Virus record (IMG/VR): IMGVR_UViG_3300027759_000166
Coordinates: 1-41,587 of that record
DNA length: 41,587 nucleotides
From: a virus
Reading direction: 5' to 3' (one strand)
Numbering within the stretch: position 1 is the first letter of the stretch; the number at the start of each line of letters is the position of its first letter. Positions 16,601 to 25,226 of the stretch are shown one piece after another. A model generated the notes under the pieces. That model was not told the origin of the DNA, made no database searches, and saw only the letters and a program-made list of their open reading frames with translations. Both the position numbers and the translations under genes were made by a program.

Positions 16601-19600
16601 GTTTTCAAATAGGGTTAACCCATTATAAAAAACATTCAAATCATTAATAAGTTTTGGGTAAAACCCTACATTCATTTGAGTTGCAGTTAAAAATCCTGAT
16701 GTAATATCTCTTTGTAATGATACTTCGGTATTAGCACTTGTAACTGTGGTGTATCCAGATAAGTTATATATCTTTGATATGTTTTGAGTTATTGGGTCAA
16801 AATTTGTTGTGTAGTCAAAATTATCCCAAGGGGTTGTCATAAAATCAAATCCATTATCAATCCAACTTTTATATCTGTGCCATATTGATCCGTACTTTAA
16901 AACCCAAGCGTATGGTAATCTATGTACTGACCCAAATTTTTTAAAAGTAGCAAACATATAATCCAAATCAGTTGTTGCGGTACCGTCAAGTTTTTTATAT
17001 TTTTCCCTTAAAGTTGTTAGTGGTAATGAATTTAAAAACAAATAGGCGGCTTCTTTATAAGGATATAAATTACTATTTCTAAAATTTTCAACCCCTTTTG
17101 AAATTGAGTTAACAAAATATGGGGTATTTAACATTGATGTTGTTTGGTTATATAACAATTCGTTATCGTACTCAACATAATTTACTGTTCCTTCCGTTAA
17201 AAATTGTTTTTCATATTTTTTACTTCTTTCTTCATAAAAATTATATAAACTTTGTTTTGTGGTTAAATTTATTGTTGGGTCTGTAACTCCATTATTGTTA
17301 AAATATGTAAATGGTCTAACAAAATTAGAATCGCTATTATCTTTAAAGTTGGCAGTTTGGACTATTGTTGTATTATAAAAAATTGTATTATTAGTATTAA
17401 ATGCTAATTTAGTGTCTCCACTAACACTAAGTGAGTTTGCTAAATTTTTATTTACCCAATCAACGTTAACATACGGATAAATGTCTGTTCTATCAAACTC
17501 ATTATTTTTTGTTGAGTTTAGAAAGTTACCAACGTCTGTTGAATTTCCAAGAACAGGTTGTGATGGTGGTTCATATGAAGATAAATAGAATGGGGTTTCA
17601 GTCACACTTTTAAGATAAGAAGTATTATAAATCCCTCTTCTAAAATTTTGCCAACTTTCCCCATTACCCTCATTTGAGATGTGTTTTAATATTAATTCAA
17701 AGTTTCTTGCATTAAAATTATAGTTCTTTAAAAGTTCAATTAAAAATGGATTGTCTGTACCTAAAGAATTTTTTATATTCTCGGCTTCCATATCTATTAT
17801 AACTTTATAGATACTATTTTCATTACTACCACCCCTATTTAATTTAGAATAAAAGGCGTAGGTTAAAACTCTTTCATATATTTCATATATAAATTTAACA
17901 TCTTCAGTACTTGAGAATATTTCAAAAGTTATCGGATACTCAATAGAGTTTAAAGTTGTGTATGGTAAATTAACTTTTTGGTTCTGTGTTGTTATAAAAT
18001 TAGTTTGAGCATTCCTTTGTGTGAACCCATAAAGGTACTCTTCCACAAATTCAACTTCGGGCCAAATATTATAATCGTTTGATCCTGTTTCTGCGGGATA
18101 GTCTCCGGGGTATTTTAATTGATAAGTTGTTTTACTCGGATTAGAATTGTCTTCCACGATAAATTGTGGCCAAGGAAAAACAGGGGAGTTAGATCTTGCA
18201 ATCTTAGGTCTATCAACTGAAGTACTGTTAGATACACTATCTATTATCGCCCTTCTCCTTGTTGGGTCGTCTCTTTTGTTCCAAGCACTTTTATGGACCT
18301 CATCCAAAATTCTTAAAAACGCTTCTGAATTGGCTAACAAAACTCCGGCCATGTTTTTTATGGTCGGTTTAAACCCAAGATTTAATTCTAAAGTATCTTT
18401 AAGTGCGTTTGTTAATTCTTGTTCTATTTCAGTTTTTTTAGTTTTTAACTGTTTTTCTAAATCATTAATTTTTTCAATAAAACTTTTATCTCCCTCACTT
18501 ATACCATCAAAAATAAAATAATTTTCTGTCGGTAATTGAGCCGCGATTTCTGTCTTATATTTAACAAAATTAGGATCGGTATCTCCTGTTGGTGAGGTAT
18601 TATAGATAAATTGGTAGGATTGTTTATAATCTATAGGATCACTAGTTGTTAATATACTATCGTTTTTGTCATAATAAAAATCTTCTAATTTAATATTAAG
18701 TGGTATTGTCGATACTGTTGTTTTTCCCGCAATAGTATAATTTGCGGTAGCACTAGAACCAAAGGTGGGGTTATCTCCTAATTTTTTTAAATTATCGGAT
18801 ATTATACTTTGTAATTTATTTAAAGTCGTGGCCGTTAATCCACCTGTCACTATTTCTTTTTTAAATTTATAATTTTTTACAAAAGTAACAGTGTTATTAG
18901 AAGTGTATGAACTTAATACTAATGGAGCTTGTATGTATAAATTTTGATTATACCAAGAATCTTTGTTATAATATATTTCATTTTTAAACTCTGTTAATTG
19001 GTTAAGATATAATTCAGAATTAGTTAAAGCACTTAAAGATTCTTGATTTTGATAGTTATTTAATATGTCCGTAATAAACGTTTTAAGTTTTTCTTTAAAC
19101 TCATAAACAGTATATTCAGGCATATTTTCATCCATCAATTTTTTCTTTTTATACTCTTTGTAAACCTCCCTTATCTTTTGATATCCTCTTGTTAATTTTG
19201 CACTTGATGCAACACTATTTTGGGTAGCAACATTTGGTGTTGAGGTTACAGTTGCATTTGCCTCATACATGTGAGGTAATGCTAATGTATCGGAAAGTTT
19301 AATCTCATTTAATACTGTAAATTGATATGGTTGAAATTTTAGGTCTATGTTAAAACTTCCTGATTCGGCATCAAATCTACTTTTAAAATCGGATAACTGT
19401 AATTTATATCTAATTGCCTTTCCATACCACCCTTTTAAAGTTAAGGTAAATGGTGGGTATGGAAATTGGAAAAAGACTGCATAGGGCGAATTATCCGCTA
19501 ATTCAAATAATGCTCTTCCTCTAACATCAATTAGTGAAATTGACACTTCAGTTCTTAAACTTGTTTCAGTACTAACTTTAATACTTCTAATCCCTAATAA

Positions 19601-20026
19601 ACCAGTGTCTGTTGTTTGATTTTTACCTTCACTTAAAAAAGTTTGATTTAAATAAAACTCATTTGAGTTTTTGGGGTTTTTTACCGCAGTTTGATTTGCT
19701 TGGTTAACTCCTTGTCCTTGTAAAGCCCCTTTACCTGTAATTTGATCTGTATATGAATTATCTAAAAATTTTTTATTTCCAGGGTTTAAAAAATTAATAG
19801 TTGCTATTGATAAGTTTTGTAAGTCTGTTGTGTCAGGTGTTGTCCCAATAATTAATTTTGTTCTTGGTAATACCTTACACTCTAAATTTGCATACATTAC
19901 CAAATTTTCATGTTTAACTGCACGTTCTTTTACATTACCGTCGTTATCTATAATTTTATTGGGATCTATAATTATTATATTCTGGTAATCAAAGTCTACT
20001 AAAATATTTTCATTTTCAATCGCCAT
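13631..20026 (-). CDS. Very large baseplate hub-like protein (2131 residues)
   Basis: This is the largest gene of the window. About residues 140-240 read as a beta-rich tail module (SISLIDVRGRALFEL ... FQFPYPPFTLTLKGWYGKA). The middle is long, Asn/Tyr-rich and unassigned. Residues about 1570-1870 resemble gp27/gpD-type baseplate hub domains: LRELIEASGFTVLDYAGYVN and then a GNALIQPKMYFNL ... MFSGPYQIQSVSHSIGPGSFTTSFSGTR block that is typical of hub proteins. The last ~200 residues form a separate helical domain with an NSNNFGNIPL motif reminiscent of cell-wall hydrolase folds but without an obvious catalytic Glu. Its ATG overlaps the end of gp53 by 11 bases. Inference: a fused hub (gp27-like) plus wall-directed domain at the tail tip. 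T4 gp27 is 391 and gp5 575 residues, so this is greatly expanded. Confidence 0.6.
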   Translation of the reverse strand: MAIENENILVDFDYQNIIIIDPNKIIDNDGNVKERAVKHENLVMYANLECKVLPRTKLIIGTTPDTTDLQNLSIATINFLNPGNKKFLDNSYTDQITGKGALQGQGVNQANQTAVKNPKNSNEFYLNQTFLSEGKNQTTDTGLLGIRSIKVSTETSLRTEVSISLIDVRGRALFELADNSPYAVFFQFPYPPFTLTLKGWYGKAIRYKLQLSDFKSRFDAESGSFNIDLKFQPYQFTVLNEIKLSDTLALPHMYEANATVTSTPNVATQNSVASSAKLTRGYQKIREVYKEYKKKKLMDENMPEYTVYEFKEKLKTFITDILNNYQNQESLSALTNSELYLNQLTEFKNEIYYNKDSWYNQNLYIQAPLVLSSYTSNNTVTFVKNYKFKKEIVTGGLTATTLNKLQSIISDNLKKLGDNPTFGSSATANYTIAGKTTVSTIPLNIKLEDFYYDKNDSILTTSDPIDYKQSYQFIYNTSPTGDTDPNFVKYKTEIAAQLPTENYFIFDGISEGDKSFIEKINDLEKQLKTKKTEIEQELTNALKDTLELNLGFKPTIKNMAGVLLANSEAFLRILDEVHKSAWNKRDDPTRRRAIIDSVSNSTSVDRPKIARSNSPVFPWPQFIVEDNSNPSKTTYQLKYPGDYPAETGSNDYNIWPEVEFVEEYLYGFTQRNAQTNFITTQNQKVNLPYTTLNSIEYPITFEIFSSTEDVKFIYEIYERVLTYAFYSKLNRGGSNENSIYKVIIDMEAENIKNSLGTDNPFLIELLKNYNFNARNFELILKHISNEGNGESWQNFRRGIYNTSYLKSVTETPFYLSSYEPPSQPVLGNSTDVGNFLNSTKNNEFDRTDIYPYVNVDWVNKNLANSLSVSGDTKLAFNTNNTIFYNTTIVQTANFKDNSDSNFVRPFTYFNNNGVTDPTINLTTKQSLYNFYEERSKKYEKQFLTEGTVNYVEYDNELLYNQTTSMLNTPYFVNSISKGVENFRNSNLYPYKEAAYLFLNSLPLTTLREKYKKLDGTATTDLDYMFATFKKFGSVHRLPYAWVLKYGSIWHRYKSWIDNGFDFMTTPWDNFDYTTNFDPITQNISKIYNLSGYTTVTSANTEVSLQRDITSGFLTATQMNVGFYPKLINDLNVFYNGLTLFENYTDLEIQENIDSKKLYLNLSDNSLMNYDFGFDDADPNRALKISTLSTMIKEDSGSNYFITPSFGSSFNQTKYECFSGPQGQEKLKVEVKNNPAVFNGSVRMFWALPNYGYFDNNRLGINSPDEYLKSIILDESKQQNFLIDGDVTKYTKIDEIFSIFEKRVLDLFEEHFLNFSKSKYDYTNIIKTPQGTPSAEDSVLIKYRNFQLLATELFKVPESVFISENISDNAITAIKDKQLELVYDLLNKFINYDLLFDNGNPSFYNKRVFYSLTSLPLVDKIVPKSYNLDTPYSLPSLNGTTTLAQSQNAYPDEWRALETYVGFSTIPQLEYTNIGSFITDFFIDLDISFSVDNIRDFAPLIKIYATQKLNDNTFNEFKFRELLNSHFESCNLFKNDIINTLMPEVLKNLPSQVITPQPNRANYTGNIGRIETWEKMKAFNDKWIAGNDYKENSLFEDFLFIDRASRNIAGEVYCDVVAWKDKLEESILKTPDRPLWQILRELIEASGFTVLDYAGYVNYYDVNDISVRPNPSNQGSTSIANDIFGTFLNVDFRNSKTKMVCTFANESSKNLDIPNSDFRNDVFQINRQSENPLLENQSKKQDWGQSNKLVAFNMDVGRFNQGIFTSFDINMNSGQKTAEEIRMLEYTANQAGGINVTPQSQSMYNFYKYRVYTCDVSMLGNALIQPKMYFNLRNVPMFSGPYQIQSVSHSIGPGSFTTSFSGTRQPVYEISAQDSYLQTIYKNFVTPLLNKVKNTTSANITTNIIGQQNSKMNTVNGPNTPSSNQCGQFLVSPFDVFNYSASTQTVISEASIVDTIKTTVNSKLPLGNQNTALRYYIFIIGYIANYDGTTFKVNSNNFGNIPLNQSHLGDNDLYISGVTNSYYCQSSGNGQIIPTAAFSSVTNPITVLVNKFLSLAKNPNGDTFLSNLTTAQLTTNPALLPIAQGFGKLYITTWPNLVDDNVYLQLQPSDQTSLNNKIISAINRANGLGLGA

Positions 20027-20339
20027 AATAAAAGTAATAATTTTCTATCGTATTTTTATAATCTTGTAGTGAACCAACTAAAGGGAAAGGTACACGTAAA
20101 ATTGATCCGTCAGGAATATTCCATTCTTCACCCCCAAACTGAGGGTTTGCCGCTAATACCAACCAACCAAAAAATGGTGTTCCATAATATTGTTGTGATA
20201 TCTTGTCAAGTCTAGATTGTCCGACTTTATAAATATAGTTCTTATCTGACGGTTTTGTATCTAATTTTACAAAAGGAACAATATTTTGTTCTCCATTAAT
20301 TAAAAATTGGTTATACCTATTATAATATTGTAATCCCAT
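20016..20339 (-). CDS. 53: Baseplate wedge protein, T4 gp53-like (LysM-type fold)
   Basis: The 107-residue protein shows the gp53/LysM-like pattern: YKVGQSRLDKISQQYYGTP at about 38-56, FFGWLVLAANPQFGG at 56-70, and IPDGSILRVPFPL at 74-87. In T4, gp53 joins wedges into the baseplate ring. T4 gp53 is about 196 residues, so this version is the core domain only. It overlaps the hub-like gene by 11 bases and starts 1 base after the preceding 1614-residue gene, indicating tight coupling of baseplate genes. Confidence 0.75.
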   Translation of the reverse strand: MGLQYYNRYNQFLINGEQNIVPFVKLDTKPSDKNYIYKVGQSRLDKISQQYYGTPFFGWLVLAANPQFGGEEWNIPDGSILRVPFPLVGSLQDYKNTIENYYFYYGD

Positions 20340-20340
20340 A

Positions 20341-23300
20341 TTAATTTAATTTAACTTTACCATCAAAGGTATTTTTTTTATTATCCCAATTTGTTTGACC
20401 GTATATTTGAGTGATTTGAGTTTTCTTATCTTTAGATAAACTATCATTACTATCTAATGGTTGTGTTTCATATTTTAATCTTCTATTCACATTATCCTCA
20501 AATTTAAAAGTTTTTAATTCTTTAAGAATATTGTCATTAGAATCTTGTGTCATTTTTTCTTTATCCCTACCGTAAGCCTCCTCAAAATTCACCCTTAAAG
20601 CATCATATTTTTTTGTTAGATCGGCCTTTGCTCCTGATATGGCTTCTATTTCGGGGGTTGAGACAAATTCTATAAACAATAGTTCATATTTATCTTTATT
20701 TGTAAATGTTTGTGATAATAATGTGTATAAACGTTTATCTTCGTCTTTATCTAATTCAGAAAGGGAATAGTCTGTTATTTCAAAACAATTTTCATTATCA
20801 TAAAATTTTTCATTAGGTAATGGTATTATTTTTAAATCACTTTTTTCAATCGCATAATCATTTAATTTTTTGGCGACTGTTAAATAATCATCTATCATTT
20901 TCTCAAATACTGTAATATCTCCCGTTAAATTATAAATTTTTACATTACCATCTGATAATATCTTACCATCAATTCCTGTTAATGTTTGTACGTTTCCTAA
21001 TTTTTTTGTTGTGACAACATTAAGTTTGTTAAAAGTCTTTATTAGGTTTTGTTCATTATCGGTTATAGTATTTATTGGTTGAGCTAAATCTCTTATAATT
21101 TCTTTTTCAACACTTTCTACATAGGCCTTTAATTTCCTTTTAGTGTCTCTAATTATATTTTCTTGACCAGATAAAGATAAAATTTCTTTAAAACAACTTA
21201 TTAACGAATTTGTTTCATTATCTATATCTTCTTTTATTTTAGAACTTAGTTTATTTATTCTTTTTTCAAACTCATTTGGTTTTCCATAAAGTTTTGTATC
21301 AATTTTACTTGCGGTATTAATTATTGTATTCCCTGAAGAATAATTCCTTTCAAAAGTTACTAACTGTAACATACTATAATTAAATTGATCTACAATAGTA
21401 TTATATTGGTTTGTACTAACATTAATATAATCTCTAGTTTGATCTGCCAATTGTGTGTAAATTTTTGTATAATCAATATCCCCACTTTCAGTATCCCCAC
21501 TTTTAATTGTTGTTAATACCGAACCTATAGTATCTCCACCATCATTAGTTTGTTCATTATTAACTGTTGCATTTGCAATAGCCTTATCAACCAACTCCAC
21601 TAAAGCGTAGTTAAGTTCAGTTTCTTCCGCCCTTTCATCATACATTTCTGTATTTGCATAAAAATTAAACGACAATGCATTTTGTAAACTTTCTATTGGT
21701 CTTGCCAATCCGTGTCCTCCAATAAATTTAAGATCCAAACTAACCTTAACAACCATTGGTTGTATACCAATACCTTCAGGGTTTATATCAAAAAATGGTG
21801 CTTCATAAGTTATAGATAAAGTTCCGGGTATTGCCTTAGTATGGTAGAAATCTCCAACTCTAATTACTAAAACAGGTGGGGCCCCAAATGTTGTATTTAA
21901 CGCATCATCATATTTTGGTCTACCATCACTTCCAATAACAGGAATTGTTTGACCAGGTCTAACACATTGATTTAAAAACGTAAGTCTTGAATTTAATCCT
22001 TCAGGTGTCATTGAGTGAAATGCCGGATTGAAGAACTTTAATTTATCTTTTAGTGTTTCAAGAACCATCGGGTCACTTTCTTTCAATAATTCAAAATAAT
22101 CACATTCAGTTAATAATCTTCTTATTAATTTTTTACCTATAGCCTGTTTAAGTTTATCTTGAATGTCTGTATTTGGTTGTGGTTTAACTGCTTGTGAATT
22201 AACTTGGTCAGGAGAACTTTGGTTTACATTGTTTTGGTTTGTGGGGTCAGTCGAAGTAACATCATCAACTATAGTTATTTTACTAACTATTGCCGCATTT
22301 ACCGCCAAATTAGGATAACTATAAAGTATTTCTTTTTGAGTTAGGTTTATTGTAGAACTTAATGGGGCAACTATAGTTTGGTTTGTATTAAAGTCTTGTC
22401 CATTTTGTGGTTGATTAGAGTCAAAATAATTTTTTATAGTTATTTTTGATAGACCTCCGCTTGCCGATATTGTTAATTTTTTATTATCTATTTCTGATTT
22501 AAGTTTTTCAGAAAGGAAAGTTTTTGCGGATTCCGCAAATTCAATTGTTTTACCTTCAATTTTTATGTCAACAATATTTTTATTTGAGACAATACTTCTA
22601 ATTCCGGAAATAAAGTCATTATTAATTGAATCGTAATTTGTTTGTACTATAGTTTTAATAAACGATTCAGTGTTAGATTTAAGGTATGTTGCGTTTGTGT
22701 TTCCTTGGATTAAACATTCAACTGGCGATAATGCGGTAATTGTATTAACATCTGAAATGTATTTTGTTACTTGTTGTTCAAAGTTAAAATTTGTAGTTTC
22801 CGGACCAAAATAAAACCCTAAACCTTCATAGTTTAAACTAAAGTTTTTTTCTTCTTCAGGAGTATTTCCTATTGTATTTGCGTTTTCGGGTGATGTATTT
22901 TCTGCCGGTATTTCATTTTGTATTTGATCTAATTCTTCAGGTGTTAGTCTTGGGTCGTTCAATAAGTTCTGATACATCTCAAGTTCCCTTAGTGGTAATG
23001 TGTTAAATTTGGCGGCCAACTCATATAGATCATATTTTGTACAACCCGCAATAAATGATTTAACAACATTATCAAACTTTTCTTTACCCAATTTTTCTAA
23101 TTGTTTATTCACCAATAAATTCATTATAGATGGGTGATCAACAACTATTTTAAACCCTAATTTTCCTGTTCTTGTTGTGTTCTTATACGTATATATTGGT
23201 TCAGGTCTACCTAAGAAAGGTATCTCGTCAAAGTTTGCCGTACTACCATCACTAAACTCAACATCATATGGTGGAAACCACATAATACGACCTCCGTTAG

Positions 23301-25185
23301 GTCCTCTTTCACATAATGGTAATTCATCAACAGTAAACCCCGGTCTATCGGATGTTCTCCAAGCCAAGTTCTCAATTGAGATCATATACTTTTTGGCCCC
23401 CTTAGATGTTACATTTGTTGATCCAATTCCTTTTATCGGTGCAATATTTAAATTATATGTTTTGTCAAGAACTGAATATGAAAATCTTCTATTTTCAGTT
23501 GTTATACCTTCTGACTTTTGAAGATCATTAAATGTATAATATGGTGTATCTTTAGTAAAAATTCTACAGTATTCTATTCCCGCTTCTTCCCCTGTTGAAT
23601 TATCAACATATGACATTACTTTAGAACCTTTAGTTATTTCTTTATACCCATCATGGAATACTTTACTAACTTGATTAATCGCATTACCTGCATGTTTTAA
23701 TCTTCTTTTACCAAGTAGATTATCTGCAGAATTAACTAATCTTTGTGTGTTATCTAATATTGAACCTTGTTTTAATCCAAAGTTTGTTGATTCGTTAAAT
23801 AAGTAAGAAGAGCTTATTTGATTAAAGTCCCCATCTTGGGACACTAAGTCCCCCCCTTTTTTAACTTTATATCCTGCGGCCTCTTTAAATCTTGGTGATG
23901 TCCAAACAAACCCACCATCAGGTTTTCCTCCGTTTTCAGATGCGATACTGTTAAGTCCAAATTTGGCCTCTTCCATTCCGTTACCTTCAAATTGGTTACC
24001 CATTTCATCAGGACCAAAGACAATCGCATTTGTTAATTTACCATATGAATTAACGGGCACTGCATTTACAGGTGATGTTATATATTCAGGATTATTAATG
24101 TCAGAACCTATATAATAACCTCCACTAACTGTGGCTCCAACCGCTCTTAATATTGAGTTTACGCCTGCAATTGCTACGTTTCCTAAACCTCCTATTTCAT
24201 AAGATGGTCTATATAAATTTTTATTTAATAATGAATATAGTGTAGATATTTGTCCCGCTCCTGTTTGTTCTAATAATCTTTTAGATGGTTGTAAAAATCT
24301 ACTTGACCCATCCGATAATAAATTAAATGATCCAGCGGCGGTATTTTGTAAAACGTTTGCAATTTGATTTCCTGTTGATGGATTTCTATTTGAGTCTTCG
24401 TCAATAAATAATGGACCAACTAATGGTGATCCAGGACTAAAGTCTCCTCTTAATCTATCTAAAAATGTTATTGTACTTGATGGTATTGTAATTCTATAAT
24501 CTCTACTTCCACCAAGACCACTTCCTGCTAAAGCGGAAGGTGATGTTAAATTTGTATTTGTTTCTCTAAATAATTGTCTTTGTTCTTCGGCCGCAACGTT
24601 AGCATTAAAATTTGTCTCTAATTTTGTTGCCGATAATCTCATCAAATATGAATCACTTGATAATGAACCGTCACTACCTATAGGATTACTTTGAGTATAT
24701 AATAAATAAGGATCGTATTTTGATGGTGTAAAAAATATTGGGTCAAAGTACGGTTGATGAACCTGATTTGCTAATAGAAATTCAGTAACATCAAACATCT
24801 CATTAAATCCTCCAATAGGTCCGTACTTGTTTTTACTATAGGCCGAGTCAATGAAAAATTCATTTATAATATCTAAATTTGTTTCAGATGGGTTATACTC
24901 CCCCGCATTTGTTGCGGGTATTATTGGGTCCTGTTGTAATCCAATAGTATTAACAAATCCACCATTTGGTCCGTATTTGTTTAACGTATAAAATTCATCA
25001 GCAACATTTGTTGATCCTATGTTCGGTAAATTTACATTCGAATAGTCAGATAATGTTTCCTCAAAGTTTTGTGGTCCTAACGGGGCACTAAACGCACCAC
25101 TAACATTATAGGGCGGTAAGGTTCTTGAAACTAATGAATTTCTAAAATCCGAACTATTATTAAAACTTAAACTACTTTCTGGCAT
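20341..25185 (-). CDS. Large baseplate / tube-cap-like structural protein (1614 residues)
   Basis: The N-terminal ~300 residues are Asn/Ser/Pro-rich with a degenerate repeat NKYGPNGGF (about 68-76) and NKYGPIGGF (about 118-127). A beta-rich region with TTRTGKLGFKIVVDHPSIMN ends near residue 690. Around 1095-1180 a block with VIRVGDFYHTKAIPGTLSIT, then Pro-x-Val-x-Val-x-Leu strands and ARPIESLQNALSF recalls tail-tube initiator/cap proteins of the gp48/gp54 type. The C-terminal third is Glu/Lys-rich and probably coiled coil. The gene lies between the tape-measure-like gene and gp53, the place of gp48-gp54 in T4. Function as a tube-cap fused to other baseplate parts is inference. A TATTTATT motif lies 15 bases upstream. 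Confidence 0.6.
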   Translation of the reverse strand: MPESSLSFNNSSDFRNSLVSRTLPPYNVSGAFSAPLGPQNFEETLSDYSNVNLPNIGSTNVADEFYTLNKYGPNGGFVNTIGLQQDPIIPATNAGEYNPSETNLDIINEFFIDSAYSKNKYGPIGGFNEMFDVTEFLLANQVHQPYFDPIFFTPSKYDPYLLYTQSNPIGSDGSLSSDSYLMRLSATKLETNFNANVAAEEQRQLFRETNTNLTSPSALAGSGLGGSRDYRITIPSSTITFLDRLRGDFSPGSPLVGPLFIDEDSNRNPSTGNQIANVLQNTAAGSFNLLSDGSSRFLQPSKRLLEQTGAGQISTLYSLLNKNLYRPSYEIGGLGNVAIAGVNSILRAVGATVSGGYYIGSDINNPEYITSPVNAVPVNSYGKLTNAIVFGPDEMGNQFEGNGMEEAKFGLNSIASENGGKPDGGFVWTSPRFKEAAGYKVKKGGDLVSQDGDFNQISSSYLFNESTNFGLKQGSILDNTQRLVNSADNLLGKRRLKHAGNAINQVSKVFHDGYKEITKGSKVMSYVDNSTGEEAGIEYCRIFTKDTPYYTFNDLQKSEGITTENRRFSYSVLDKTYNLNIAPIKGIGSTNVTSKGAKKYMISIENLAWRTSDRPGFTVDELPLCERGPNGGRIMWFPPYDVEFSDGSTANFDEIPFLGRPEPIYTYKNTTRTGKLGFKIVVDHPSIMNLLVNKQLEKLGKEKFDNVVKSFIAGCTKYDLYELAAKFNTLPLRELEMYQNLLNDPRLTPEELDQIQNEIPAENTSPENANTIGNTPEEEKNFSLNYEGLGFYFGPETTNFNFEQQVTKYISDVNTITALSPVECLIQGNTNATYLKSNTESFIKTIVQTNYDSINNDFISGIRSIVSNKNIVDIKIEGKTIEFAESAKTFLSEKLKSEIDNKKLTISASGGLSKITIKNYFDSNQPQNGQDFNTNQTIVAPLSSTINLTQKEILYSYPNLAVNAAIVSKITIVDDVTSTDPTNQNNVNQSSPDQVNSQAVKPQPNTDIQDKLKQAIGKKLIRRLLTECDYFELLKESDPMVLETLKDKLKFFNPAFHSMTPEGLNSRLTFLNQCVRPGQTIPVIGSDGRPKYDDALNTTFGAPPVLVIRVGDFYHTKAIPGTLSITYEAPFFDINPEGIGIQPMVVKVSLDLKFIGGHGLARPIESLQNALSFNFYANTEMYDERAEETELNYALVELVDKAIANATVNNEQTNDGGDTIGSVLTTIKSGDTESGDIDYTKIYTQLADQTRDYINVSTNQYNTIVDQFNYSMLQLVTFERNYSSGNTIINTASKIDTKLYGKPNEFEKRINKLSSKIKEDIDNETNSLISCFKEILSLSGQENIIRDTKRKLKAYVESVEKEIIRDLAQPINTITDNEQNLIKTFNKLNVVTTKKLGNVQTLTGIDGKILSDGNVKIYNLTGDITVFEKMIDDYLTVAKKLNDYAIEKSDLKIIPLPNEKFYDNENCFEITDYSLSELDKDEDKRLYTLLSQTFTNKDKYELLFIEFVSTPEIEAISGAKADLTKKYDALRVNFEEAYGRDKEKMTQDSNDNILKELKTFKFEDNVNRRLKYETQPLDSNDSLSKDKKTQITQIYGQTNWDNKKNTFDGKVKLN

Positions 25186-25200
25186 TATCCAATTTTATTT

Positions 25201-25208
25201 AATAAATA
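25201..25208 (-). promoter_or_regulatory. TATTTATT late-promoter-like motif
   Basis: The minus strand reads CTATTTATTAAATAAAA, 15 bases before the ATG of the 1614-residue structural gene, in the 41-base gap after the tape-measure-like gene. Confidence 0.45.
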
Positions 25209-25226
25209 GAATTTAAGAATGTTTTT

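Noticed and set aside
20016-20339. Endolysin based on the LysM-like fold
   Set aside because: The pattern and neighbours match the gp53 baseplate protein; there is no catalytic domain.
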